Of a DNA stretch of 24,979 nt, positions 6,555-14,286 are shown piece after piece. Source of the DNA: Thermodesulfobacteriales bacterium. Its GTDB lineage: Bacteria; Desulfobacterota; Thermodesulfobacteria; Thermodesulfobacteriales; Thermodesulfatatoraceae. The position numbers and the translations under genes are program-made. The stretch lies in assembly GCA_026985945.1 (NCBI GenBank), contig JALSPN010000257.1, forward strand, positions 1 through 24,979, given 5' to 3'. A model generated the notes under the pieces. That model was not told where the DNA came from. It did no database searches and saw only the letters and a list, made by a program, of their open reading frames with translations. Each line of letters begins with the position of its first letter. Positions within the stretch are counted from its first letter, which is position 1.

Positions 6555-7838
6555 ATGATCGATCTCGACAGGATAAAAGAGGAAAAACTCTATCCGCGGG
6601 AATTGCTCTTAAAGCTTGAGCCCTGGCTTGCCCGCAGGGAGGCCGTAGTCATAGTGGGCCCGCGTCGAGTGGGAAAGACCACTTTGCTCAAGCTTCTGGC
6701 CCTGAGGCTGACCGAAGAAGGTAAACCGGTATTTTTCTTCGACCTGGAAGATCCTGACGACCGGGATGTGATCGAGGCCGGGCCCAGGGCCCTCACGAAA
6801 TTTCTGGGCAAACCCGGCGTGGTATTCCTTGACGAGTTCCACCTGCTCGAAGATCCGGCCCGTTTCGTAAAACTCACGGTGGACCACTTTTCCGAGCTCA
6901 AACTCATCCTCACGGGCTCCTCAAGCCTTGCGGTTCTCAAGCACTTCAGGTACTCCCTCATCGGTCGCATGGTGGAGTTTGAGCTTTTCACCCTGAGCTT
7001 TCGTGAATTCCTGCATTTCCGGGAAGAAAACGATTACGCCCGGCTTCTTCCGTCTGTCTCCATCCACCGACTCCGGGATCCCGAATCCTTACGAATTCCC
7101 GGAAAGATATGGAAGCTGCTCGAGGAGTTTCTCCTTTTCGGAGGCTTTCCCGAAGTCGTCCTGGCCCCGGATCCGGAAGTAAAGACCAGGCTTCTTTCAC
7201 AGATCTTCCGCCTCTACGCCTTGAGGGATCTAAAGCTTCTCTTTGCCCAACCGGACCCTCGAACCTTTGAGAGGGTCTTTCTGGTCCTTTCCGGAAGCCT
7301 GGGTTCCATAGTCAAGTTTTCGGAGATGGCCTCGGACGTAGGGGTAAGCCACAAGACGGTAAAACACTATCTGGAGCTACTTAAGGCCCTCCTTCTGGTG
7401 AAGGAGGTGCCACCGCTTGCAGAGAATCCTCGCACGGAGATCAAGAAGGCCTCCAAGGTCTATTTCGCGGATACCGGCCTTTTAAGCTGGTCCCTAGGAA
7501 ACTTCTCCTCTCTGGCCTTAAGGCCGCAGGCCGCCGGACTTTATGCGGAAAACATGGTAGCCCTTGCGCTTATGAGAAACCTGAGACCGGAGGAACGCCT
7601 TCGCTTCTGGCGAAAGAAAAGCGGCCCCGAGGTGGACTTCGTGGTCCTTACTTCAGGGGAATACCTCCCCGTAGAAGTAAAATTCCGCGGCCACCCCGAA
7701 AAGCTCTCCGGCCTTCGGTCGTTTATCAAACGGTATCGTCCCCTCCGGGCGGTAGTGGTCTCCCGAGATCTCTGGAAGGAAAAAACCTTAAATGGCACAA
7801 AGGTGCATTTCTTGCCGCTGATCCTCTTTGAAGGGTAA
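6555..7838 (+). CDS. AAA (AAA_14) ATPase with C-terminal DUF4143 domain
   Basis: A 427-residue ATPase of the AAA_14/DUF4143 family, abundant and often multicopy in archaea and thermophilic bacteria, with poorly known function. Walker A is GPRRVGKTT (35-43) and Walker B is VVFLDEF (89-95), followed by LILTGSSS, the sensor strand. A winged-helix-like segment (about 255-285, GVSHKTVKHYL) follows. The C-terminal part has a PD-(D/E)xK-like pattern: Asp361 in GPEVDFVV, then Glu374 and Lys376 in PVEVKF. Cleavage of nucleic acid is possible but unproven. No Shine-Dalgarno precedes the ATG. The gene interrupts an otherwise tight plus-strand gene series, is flanked by 65-bp direct repeats, and has a decayed partial copy upstream, so it is an insertion. 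Confidence 0.85.
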   Translation: MIDLDRIKEEKLYPRELLLKLEPWLARREAVVIVGPRRVGKTTLLKLLALRLTEEGKPVFFFDLEDPDDRDVIEAGPRALTKFLGKPGVVFLDEFHLLEDPARFVKLTVDHFSELKLILTGSSSLAVLKHFRYSLIGRMVEFELFTLSFREFLHFREENDYARLLPSVSIHRLRDPESLRIPGKIWKLLEEFLLFGGFPEVVLAPDPEVKTRLLSQIFRLYALRDLKLLFAQPDPRTFERVFLVLSGSLGSIVKFSEMASDVGVSHKTVKHYLELLKALLLVKEVPPLAENPRTEIKKASKVYFADTGLLSWSLGNFSSLALRPQAAGLYAENMVALALMRNLRPEERLRFWRKKSGPEVDFVVLTSGEYLPVEVKFRGHPEKLSGLRSFIKRYRPLRAVVVSRDLWKEKTLNGTKVHFLPLILFEG

Positions 7839-7896
7839 AGATTATTGACTCTAACCTAATTGCCTCACGAGAAAATCTACTCATAGCTTACCCCTT

Positions 7897-7961
7897 TCTT
7901 ACACGCCTTACCTTGACAGGGAAAATCCCTGCTCTTAGCGTCTTTTCCGGAAAACCTTAAA
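7897..7961 (+). repeat. 65-bp direct repeat, copy 2
   Basis: Exact copy of 6116-6180. In this position it is non-coding and forms the upstream region of the diadenylate cyclase gene. Together with copy 1 it brackets the ATPase gene and the pseudogene fragment. Recombination between the copies would remove 1781 bp and restore the exonuclease gene directly followed by the cyclase gene. Confidence 0.95.
7913..7941 (+). promoter_or_regulatory. Candidate cyclase promoter inside repeat copy 2
   Basis: A perfect TTGACA (7913-7918), a 17-base spacer and TAGCGT (7936-7941) form a plausible sigma-70 promoter, and TTTTCCGGAAAA (7943-7954) follows as a 12-bp palindrome near the expected start point. The -10 matches TATAAT at only three positions. 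Copy 1 carries the same elements at 6132-6160 within the exonuclease coding sequence. Confidence 0.35.
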
Positions 7962-7978
7962 AAAAGAAATATCTTACC

Positions 7979-8923
7979 ATGGCCAAAATAAATCAATTTC
8001 AGAAGTGTCTTACGGAAAAATTGCTCGAATACGCGGCTGATCTTTCTAATTGTCTGCAGATTAAGGCCATTATGGTCTATGCGGATGTCTTTCAGGACAA
8101 AGCCTTCCTGGAACATTTTATCCAGAAGTTAGGGGATACCCGGTTAGTCCTGGTAAGTCGTGAGGAGATAGAAGAAAAACTGCCCGAAAAAGTTATTTCT
8201 ATCAGGGTCCCCCCTATCAAACTTACCCGCCTGGGACAGATGAAAATAGCGGTTTTAGTGGGGGTCTCGCAGGGAGTTTTTCATCCGGAAGACATCATTC
8301 TCTGTCTTTCCGGGATAGCTGAAAGCGGAGCCCTCGACTCTCTTTTCATCTTGGATATTGGCGAAGAATTTGAATTTTTTGCGGTTACCCAGCTCGAACA
8401 CCTCCACGAGGTTGTTCGCCCGGAGGTCTTTTTGCGAGTACTAGAGATAGCAATTGACCTTTCGGTGGAAGGAAGAGAAGGAAAGCCGGTTGGGACTATA
8501 TTTATCGTGGGAGATACGGAAAGAGTTCTCCAGTATTGTGAACAGCTAATTCTTAATCCTTTCAAGGGCTACCCCGAAAGTGAAAGAAATATTCTGGACC
8601 CCAGGCTTGAAGAAACCGTCAAAGAATTTGCAAGCCTTGATGGGGCCTTTATCATCCGGGGAGACGGGGTGATCGAGACCGCTGGGGCCTTTATAAGGGC
8701 CGGAGCGGTTACAGAAGATATCCCACAGGGCCTGGGGACCAGGCACCGGTCTGCCGCTGCTATCACCGCTATTACCCAGGCGGTAGCCATCACGGTTAGC
8801 GAATCTACCGGGACGGTAATGGTCTTTTACGGAGGCAAGATCATCATGGAAATCGAAAGACCACAATTTCTGCGCACCCGTGGCGGAGAGCAGAAACTTC
8901 ACGGAATCCAGCTTTTACCCTAA
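7979..8923 (+). CDS. Diadenylate cyclase (DisA_N/DAC domain) with pyruvate-kinase-like N-terminal domain, DacZ-like
   Basis: Predicted to make the second messenger c-di-AMP from two ATP. The C-terminal DAC domain (about 165-305) carries both catalytic signatures: LDGAFIIRGDG (220-230) with the DGA triad, and GLGTRHRSAAAIT (251-263) with RHR. The N-terminal 115 residues resemble the alpha/beta C-terminal domain of pyruvate kinase, the architecture of archaeal DacZ cyclases, unlike DisA (helical and HhH domains) or CdaA (membrane helices). No membrane segment is seen, so it should be cytosolic. The 314-residue length fits. The ribosome site is poor. It is followed after 24 bases by the HPF-sigma fusion and then degP, which suggests a stress-linked group. 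No c-di-AMP phosphodiesterase is in the window. Confidence 0.82.
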   Translation: MAKINQFQKCLTEKLLEYAADLSNCLQIKAIMVYADVFQDKAFLEHFIQKLGDTRLVLVSREEIEEKLPEKVISIRVPPIKLTRLGQMKIAVLVGVSQGVFHPEDIILCLSGIAESGALDSLFILDIGEEFEFFAVTQLEHLHEVVRPEVFLRVLEIAIDLSVEGREGKPVGTIFIVGDTERVLQYCEQLILNPFKGYPESERNILDPRLEETVKEFASLDGAFIIRGDGVIETAGAFIRAGAVTEDIPQGLGTRHRSAAAITAITQAVAITVSESTGTVMVFYGGKIIMEIERPQFLRTRGGEQKLHGIQLLP

Positions 8924-8947
8924 AAAAATAAAACAAGGAGGTAAACA

Positions 8948-10012
8948 ATGCGGTATCATGCCATTTATAGAGATATCAGCCCGGCAGACAAGAAGCTTGC
9001 CGAAGCCCACGTGGCCAAACTGGTTCAACGCTTTGAAAAGCTTACCAAAAGATTTGATCCTGATCTGGTGCATCTAAGAGTTGTAGTGGAAGGGATAGAG
9101 AAAAAGAAGCGATATTTCGTGCAGCTTACCCTTTCTGTTCCGCAGGCGGTTCTCTCGGCCCGGGGGGAGCACAAACAGATGAAATCGGCCTTTAAAATCG
9201 CCCGGGAAAAACTTGAAAAAGAACTAGCCCGACATCTCGCAGAACTTAGAGGAGAACACGTTTACAAACGTCATCAGCACTACGTGCAGGAGATGGCCAA
9301 AGCCTTACCAGAACTGGCCATAGATAAAAAGGCGGATCTCAGAGACCGCTTTCTGGATCGCTTACGTCCCCTCCTGCGGGATCTTTATCGCATAGCTCGC
9401 CGGGAGATCCTCTTTTACCAGCTCACCGGGGAACTTCCTCCAGAATATCTGGATCCCACGGATGTGGTTGACGAAGCTGTCTTATGGGCCTACGAAAATT
9501 ACGACCAGATAGTAGCCCTGGGAGACCTGGCCCATGCTTTGCATAGAAAGATCCTCGAGATTATTCGACGCGAAATTAACAAACTCCGTGAGGAAGGGCA
9601 TGTGGCGATTCCGGTCGAAGATACGGTGCCGCTTGATGATGTTCGCTACAAACTCAAAGAAGACTTCGAAAGTCCTTATTTTGTGGAAGAAGAAAGACTT
9701 CGCTGGGAAGATGTGCTCCCTTCCGGAGAAGTGGTGGAGCCGGAAGAGACTCTTTCTGCCGAGGAGCTTTCCAATCTCATTATGCGCGAGCTTTCGCGGG
9801 TGCCGGAGGAAAAGCGGCAGGCCTTTGTGTGGCACGTGCTTGATGGTCTTTCGGTGGCGGAGATCGCAAAATTACAGGGAAGAGACGAGGAAACGGTGCA
9901 AAAAGATATCGAGGAGGTAAGGCAATATATTCGGGGCCGCTGGCAGGCCCTGGCGGCTAAACCGAAAGAGCTTGAAGAGGAAACCGAGGCCGAAATGGCC
10001 AAAGAAGCTTAA
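8948..10012 (+). CDS. HPF/RaiA ribosome-hibernation-like domain fused to a sigma-70-like domain
   Basis: A 354-residue two-part protein. Residues 1 to about 105 look like the HPF/RaiA (ribosome-associated inhibitor) fold: a beta strand with RYHAIYRDISP, helix, VHLRVVVEG, FVQLTLSVP and a long basic helix (AFKIAREKLEKELARHL). Residues about 125-345 resemble a sigma-70 family factor: region 2-like PTDVVDEAVLWAYENYD with a following helix, and region 4-like VPEEKRQAFVWHVLDGLSVAEIAKL with DEETVQKDIEEV, a helix-turn-helix. A ribosome-binding domain joined to a promoter-recognition domain could link translation status to transcription, but the sigma part may have lost function. A strong AAGGAGG precedes ATG 8948. 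It lies between the cyclase and degP genes in one apparent operon. Confidence 0.7.
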   Translation: MRYHAIYRDISPADKKLAEAHVAKLVQRFEKLTKRFDPDLVHLRVVVEGIEKKKRYFVQLTLSVPQAVLSARGEHKQMKSAFKIAREKLEKELARHLAELRGEHVYKRHQHYVQEMAKALPELAIDKKADLRDRFLDRLRPLLRDLYRIARREILFYQLTGELPPEYLDPTDVVDEAVLWAYENYDQIVALGDLAHALHRKILEIIRREINKLREEGHVAIPVEDTVPLDDVRYKLKEDFESPYFVEEERLRWEDVLPSGEVVEPEETLSAEELSNLIMRELSRVPEEKRQAFVWHVLDGLSVAEIAKLQGRDEETVQKDIEEVRQYIRGRWQALAAKPKELEEETEAEMAKEA

Positions 10013-10026
10013 GGAGGTGGCTTAAA

Positions 10027-11523
10027 ATGAGAATTTTGGTCTTATTGTGGCTGGCCTTTTTGGTAGCGGTTACCCCGTGCAGGGCGAGCAGTTCTATTTT
10101 GGATGAGATCTTCAAGATAAAAAAGGTCGAGGAGGAAAAACCGAAATCTCCTGTCAGTTCCAGAGAAGATCAGGAAGCCTTAGATCTCGCCCTTAAAATT
10201 TCGAAGGCCTTTGCCGAGGTTGCCAAAAAGGCTGGCCCGGCGGTGGTCTTTGTGCAGGTTGAAAAGGTTGTGGTGCGCCGGGGCCCTGCCATTCAACCCT
10301 TTCCTTTTGGAAGCCCCTTCGACTTCTTCGGAGAAGATTTCTTCGAACGCTTTTTTGGACATCGATTTCCGCGCAAATTTCGCCAGATGGGGGCAGGCTC
10401 AGGCTTTATTATCAGTAAAGACGGCTACATCCTTACCAATAATCACGTGGTTGCCGATGCCGACAAAGTAAAGGTGAAACTGGCTGATGGGCGAGAATTT
10501 GAGGCCAAAATCGTGGGGACGGATCCGGCATCGGATGTAGCGGTGCTCAAGATAAACGCCAAAAATCTACCGGTCCTTCCACTGGGAGATTCCGACAAAA
10601 TCGAAGTGGGAGAATGGGTGCTCGCCATCGGAAACCCCTTTGGTCTCACACAGACCGTGACCGTGGGAGTTATCAGTGCCAAAGGGCGTTCAGGGGTAGG
10701 GATCACAGACTATGAAGATTTCATCCAGACGGATGCCGCTATTAACCCCGGAAACTCAGGTGGCCCGCTGGTGAATCTCAAAGGCGAAGCCATCGGGATG
10801 AATACCGCTATTTTTACCCGTTCCGGGGGATACATGGGGATAGGCTTTGCCATCCCTATCAACATGGTGAAGATCATCACCAAACAACTCATTGAGACCG
10901 GTAAGGTCACCAGGGGCTGGCTTGGTGTGGTAATCCAGGATCTCAACGAAGATCTGGCGAAATCTTTTGGTCTGGAGAAACCCGAGGGGGCCCTCGTTAC
11001 AGAGGTGGCAGAAGATTCTCCGGCTGCCAGAGCGGGGCTCAAATCCGGCGACGTAATTGTCGAATATAACGGCAAACCCGTCAAACATGTCGCCGAGCTG
11101 CGCACCATGGTGGCCCTTACTCCTCCGGGGACCAAAGTAAAGCTGACCGTGGTGCGTCACGGTAAGAGGAAGGTCCTGGAGGTAACCATCGGTTCTCAGC
11201 CCCAGAGTTTGGCCCTTCTGACCGGTCAGGACGAATTCCTCCAAAAACTGGGGCTAGAAGTAAGGCCTTTGACTCCGGAGCTGGCCGAACAATTTGGTTA
11301 CGGAGTAAATGAAGGAATAATTATTACCGGGGTGGCTCCCGAAAGTCCGGCAGCCCTGGCCGGGCTAAAACCAGGTATGCTCATCGAAGAAGTTAATCAC
11401 CAGAAGGTCCGGACGATGAAAGACTTTGCAGAGGCCCTAGCTCAGAGCAAAAAGACCGGACGGGTTCTCCTCTTGGTAAGAGATAAAGAATTCAGGCGGT
11501 ATGTAGCAATTCGGATCAGATAA
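10027..11523 (+). CDS. degP: Periplasmic serine protease/chaperone, DegP/HtrA (Do) family
   Basis: A 498-residue exported S1C protease that degrades or refolds damaged periplasmic proteins. Residues 1-20 form a signal peptide (cut probably after CRA). The trypsin-like domain has the full triad: His140 in LTNNHVV, Asp170 in DPASDVAVL and Ser244 in GNSGGPL. Two PDZ domains follow, about 285-375 and 400-495, each with a GLKxGDxI-like or GLKPGMLI turn. A flexible acidic and Phe-rich loop (about 90-120, GSPFDFFGEDFF) matches the LA-loop region of the family. GGAGGTGGC precedes the ATG, 14 bases after the HPF-sigma stop. A rho-independent terminator follows at 11540. Neighbours suggest envelope or general stress response. 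Confidence 0.92.
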   Translation: MRILVLLWLAFLVAVTPCRASSSILDEIFKIKKVEEEKPKSPVSSREDQEALDLALKISKAFAEVAKKAGPAVVFVQVEKVVVRRGPAIQPFPFGSPFDFFGEDFFERFFGHRFPRKFRQMGAGSGFIISKDGYILTNNHVVADADKVKVKLADGREFEAKIVGTDPASDVAVLKINAKNLPVLPLGDSDKIEVGEWVLAIGNPFGLTQTVTVGVISAKGRSGVGITDYEDFIQTDAAINPGNSGGPLVNLKGEAIGMNTAIFTRSGGYMGIGFAIPINMVKIITKQLIETGKVTRGWLGVVIQDLNEDLAKSFGLEKPEGALVTEVAEDSPAARAGLKSGDVIVEYNGKPVKHVAELRTMVALTPPGTKVKLTVVRHGKRKVLEVTIGSQPQSLALLTGQDEFLQKLGLEVRPLTPELAEQFGYGVNEGIIITGVAPESPAALAGLKPGMLIEEVNHQKVRTMKDFAEALAQSKKTGRVLLLVRDKEFRRYVAIRIR

Positions 11524-11539
11524 AATTTCAAATACCTAG

Positions 11540-11575
11540 AAAAGCCCCTTTCTTGAGGGGCTTTTTCTGTTTTTC
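11540..11575 (+). terminator. Rho-independent terminator after degP
   Basis: AAAAGCCCC (11540-11548) pairs with GGGGCTTTT (11557-11565) around an 8-base loop, followed by a T-rich tail (TTCTGTTTTT). It ends the plus-strand series running from the cyclase gene through degP. Confidence 0.9.
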
Positions 11576-11590
11576 CAAATTTAGTTTTGA

Positions 11591-11641
11591 GATAGTTGAA
11601 AATTATCTTAAGTTAAGCTAAAAGTTCTTTTAGCTTAACTT
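11591..11641. promoter_or_regulatory. AT-rich regulatory block upstream of the perR-like gene
   Basis: Two elements lie here. GATAGTTGAAAATTATC (11591-11607) is an imperfect dyad resembling a Fur/PerR box half-site pair (GATAxTT/AATTATC, 3-base spacer). AAGTTAAGCTAAAA (11610-11623) pairs perfectly with TTTTAGCTTAACTT (11628-11641) around GTTC, a 14-bp stem. The stem is AT-rich with T-rich flanks, so it may be a weak bidirectional terminator or an operator. Autoregulation by the downstream regulator is plausible. Confidence 0.35.
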
Positions 11642-11711
11642 TAATTTTAAAATTTTATTTGGTAAAATTCCTTATAGCTAATATTTTTAAAAAGCTGGAA
11701 AAGGATTTACA

Positions 11712-12167
11712 ATGGATAATAATCATGATGCCGGACAAGATTCCCAAAAGATTTTAGAAGAATTCAAAAAAATTTGTGAATCTTTCGGGATTAAGCTTAC
11801 CTATCAACGGTTAGAGATCTATCGAATTTTGCTGGAGGCTAAAGATCATCCTTCAGCCGAGGATATTTTTTCGCGGGTCCAAAAAAAGGTTCCTACTATT
11901 TCGTTAGATACGGTTTATAGAGCTCTGGCTACTTTTGAAAAATTTGGTTTGGTTCGCAAGTTTTATTCTCTTGATGAAAAAGCACGGTTTGATCCCAACG
12001 TTTTCCCTCATTTTCACCTTGTTTGTATTAAATGTCACAAAATTACTGACTTTCAGTGGCCAGAAGTAGAAAAGAAGTCTCTTCCCTCCGTGGCACGAGA
12101 ATGGGGAGAAATAAAAGAAAGATATCTTGAGTTGCGAGGGGTTTGTAAAGATTGCCTTAAAAAGTAG
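11712..12167 (+). CDS. Fur-family metalloregulator, PerR-like
   Basis: A 151-residue DNA-binding repressor. An N-terminal winged helix (about 15-90, with SLDTVYRALATFEKFGLV as the recognition region) is followed by the dimerisation domain. Metal ligands are visible: His46, Asp94 in ARFDP, His100 and His102 in HFHLVC, and Asp113, which match the PerR regulatory site where Asp rather than Glu at the RFD position marks peroxide sensing. Cys105/Cys108 and Cys145/Cys148 (CIKC, CKDC) form the structural zinc site. It may therefore sense peroxide through Fe(II)-catalysed histidine oxidation, though Fur or Zur activity cannot be excluded. AAAAGGA precedes the ATG. It is the first gene of the AT-rich block and stands just before the TonB receptor, a natural target. 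Confidence 0.85.
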   Translation: MDNNHDAGQDSQKILEEFKKICESFGIKLTYQRLEIYRILLEAKDHPSAEDIFSRVQKKVPTISLDTVYRALATFEKFGLVRKFYSLDEKARFDPNVFPHFHLVCIKCHKITDFQWPEVEKKSLPSVAREWGEIKERYLELRGVCKDCLKK

Positions 12168-12176
12168 GCTTTCCTT

Positions 12177-12204
12177 TTGATAATTCAAGCTTTTCTGCTA
12201 AAAT
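12177..12204 (+). promoter_or_regulatory. Promoter of the TonB-receptor gene
   Basis: TTGATA (12177-12182), 16 bases, TAAAAT (12199-12204) is one of the best sigma-70 matches in the window. The -35 overlaps TGATAATT, a half-site resembling Fur-type boxes. It places the transcript start near 12211, so the alternative TTG start codon at 12177 would not be transcribed, supporting GTG 12231. Confidence 0.6.
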
Positions 12205-12230
12205 GGTCAAAAATTCTTCTGGAGTTTTTC

Positions 12231-14279
12231 GTGCAATTAAAGACTGCTCTATATGTTATAACGAGCTTTCTTTTGGTTGTTATTTTTGCCGTTCCAACTC
12301 TTGGAACCCAAGATTATTCAGAGGAAATCCTTTATCTAGAATTGGCCAACATAGCAGCCGGTCATCCCCAGGCTACCTGTAAAGCTCCTTCTACAGTTAC
12401 CGTAATCTCGGCAGAAGAAATTAAGGATATAGGGGCTCGTACGGTTCTTGATGCTCTCCAATTAATCCCAGGGTTCGTGCCAGGGAAAGATATTCAAGGA
12501 ATACCTATTGTTAGTTTGCGAGGGGTTTATTCTCCTGGGAGTGAAAGGGTTCTTTTCCTTCTTGATGGAGTTCCGGTAAATAGTGTTCTTACCGGTGGGG
12601 GAACTCTCTTTTTTGCTGATCTTTCAGTAGACAAAATTGAACGTATTGAAATCATTCGTGGTCCGGGCTCGGTTCTCTACGGTTCGGAGGCCTTTGCAGG
12701 GGTTATCAATATTATTCTCAAAAAAGAATTTCCTGATCATATTTCTTATCGACGAGGCAGTTATGATTTAGATGAAATCAATTTTTCTTGGGATAAAAGA
12801 ATTAAGAATTTTTCTTTTTGGTTTAATTATTCTCATAGAGACCATAATAGTTATGGGCTTCCTATTAAACGAGATAGGTTTGATGCTTATCCAGTTTTTT
12901 CTCAAAACAAATTTCTTACTCGATATAAGAAAACTAGTGATTGGTTGAGGAGAGAAGAGCTTTATTCTGGTTTTTCTTTAAATGACCTAACTTTTGAGCT
13001 TTTTTATGTAAATCATGCCGATGGTATTGGTTATAACTTAAGTGGAATTCCTTCCAATCATTCTAGATTTGCTCGCCAAAAATTATGGTTGTCTTCTTTC
13101 TACAAGAAAAACTTTTCTTTGTTTTCTTTGGATTCTACTTTGAATTTCAGTTATACTGATTTTGATCTATTTTCTGATTTTTATCCTGCCGGTACAGAAT
13201 TGATTGATCCTCTAACAAAAGTTAGTTACTATTTTCCATATGGCTTAAAATGGAGGAGGAAAGTTGATCTTTATCGTTTCCGTTTTGAAAATAAAACCCA
13301 TTATTCTCTAGGTAAGCATCATTTTTTATCTGGGCTAGTTTTTCAATATGATGATCTAGACAATCCCCATTATTATGAAAATTTAATTCCTTATCCTTGC
13401 TCTTCATATTGTTTTCGTAATATCCCTGATCTTCACCGAATTTCTTTTTTTTCATGGATTTTACCTGAAGATCGCTTTTATTATTCTTTTTATTTTCAAG
13501 ATGAGTTTTCTTTTCACGATCGTTTTTTCTTTACTTTAGGCGTAAGATATGATAATTATGATGATTTTGGAGATAAAATCTCTTTTCGTTTAGCCGCAAT
13601 TTTTTCTGTCCTGAAAGATCTTTATCTAAAATTTTTATATGGTGAAGGTTTTAGAGCACCATCATTCAGAGAACTTTATATCCAAAGTTGTCCTGTAATG
13701 CCCCGTTCTGGGAATCCAGCTCTTGATGCAGAAACTATGAAGTCTTATGAATTAAGTCTATTTTATACTAAACCAAAATATGAACTTGGGTTAACCTTCT
13801 TTTATCAGAGGTATGAAGATCTTATTTCTTTGTTCCAAGATAGATTTTATAATTATGTGTACTATAATTCTCCTGGACATTCTTCAACTTTTGGCTTTGA
13901 ATTTGAATTTAAAACATTTTGGGGTTTAATTAAAAATAATTATTTATCTTTTTCTTATGCTTATTTAGATCATGATGATGTTCAAGGGTTTTATTCTGTT
14001 CCTTATAATGTTTTTTCTCTGAATTTTAATTATTATCTTTTCCCCAGATTATCTCTAAACTATCGCCTCTTTTATCTTGACGATTGGGCTTACGGTATTG
14101 ATTCTTACTTTTTGAGTAATTTAGTGTTTAATTATTTTCATCCCATGGGTGAAATTCGTTTTGCAATTTATAATATATGGGATAAAAAATATAAATATCC
14201 CGATTTTACTCGTTTTTATGTTGATAATTTTTTGCAGCCAGGTAGAACTTTTGAAGTGAAGTTGACCTGGTATTTTTAA
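12231..14279 (+). CDS. TonB-dependent outer-membrane receptor
   Basis: A 682-residue ligand-gated outer-membrane transporter. The start is taken as GTG 12231, preceded by GGAG at 12221 and giving a signal peptide (residues 1 to about 27, with TSFLLVVIFAVP). The plug domain contains APSTVTVISAEEI, TVLDALQLIPGF, SLRGVYSPGSERVLFLLDG and IERIEIIRGPGSVLYGSEA, all typical of the vitamin B12/siderophore receptor class. The remainder is a beta-barrel rich in Tyr, Phe and Asp, ending with Trp-Tyr-Phe as outer-membrane barrels do. The ligand (metal chelate, cobalamin, haem) cannot be read from the sequence. The gene is about 30% G+C in a counted line. It is followed after 7 bases by a putative substrate-binding protein and then a histidine kinase. 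Confidence 0.9.
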   Translation: MQLKTALYVITSFLLVVIFAVPTLGTQDYSEEILYLELANIAAGHPQATCKAPSTVTVISAEEIKDIGARTVLDALQLIPGFVPGKDIQGIPIVSLRGVYSPGSERVLFLLDGVPVNSVLTGGGTLFFADLSVDKIERIEIIRGPGSVLYGSEAFAGVINIILKKEFPDHISYRRGSYDLDEINFSWDKRIKNFSFWFNYSHRDHNSYGLPIKRDRFDAYPVFSQNKFLTRYKKTSDWLRREELYSGFSLNDLTFELFYVNHADGIGYNLSGIPSNHSRFARQKLWLSSFYKKNFSLFSLDSTLNFSYTDFDLFSDFYPAGTELIDPLTKVSYYFPYGLKWRRKVDLYRFRFENKTHYSLGKHHFLSGLVFQYDDLDNPHYYENLIPYPCSSYCFRNIPDLHRISFFSWILPEDRFYYSFYFQDEFSFHDRFFFTLGVRYDNYDDFGDKISFRLAAIFSVLKDLYLKFLYGEGFRAPSFRELYIQSCPVMPRSGNPALDAETMKSYELSLFYTKPKYELGLTFFYQRYEDLISLFQDRFYNYVYYNSPGHSSTFGFEFEFKTFWGLIKNNYLSFSYAYLDHDDVQGFYSVPYNVFSLNFNYYLFPRLSLNYRLFYLDDWAYGIDSYFLSNLVFNYFHPMGEIRFAIYNIWDKKYKYPDFTRFYVDNFLQPGRTFEVKLTWYF

Positions 14280-14286
14280 AAAATAT

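Noticed and set aside
6116..7961. Insertion sequence or transposon
   Set aside because: No transposase, no terminal inverted repeats, and a 65-bp duplication is too long for a transposition target site.
5913..8116. Two minus-strand frames (5913-6224 and 7877-8116) sharing the peptide LRFSGKDAKSRDFPC
   Set aside because: They are the antisense readings of the two 65-bp repeat copies, not a protein family.
12177..12230. TTG start at 12177 for the TonB receptor
   Set aside because: The TTG is part of the -35 hexamer of a good promoter; GTG 12231 has GGAG upstream and gives a proper signal peptide.
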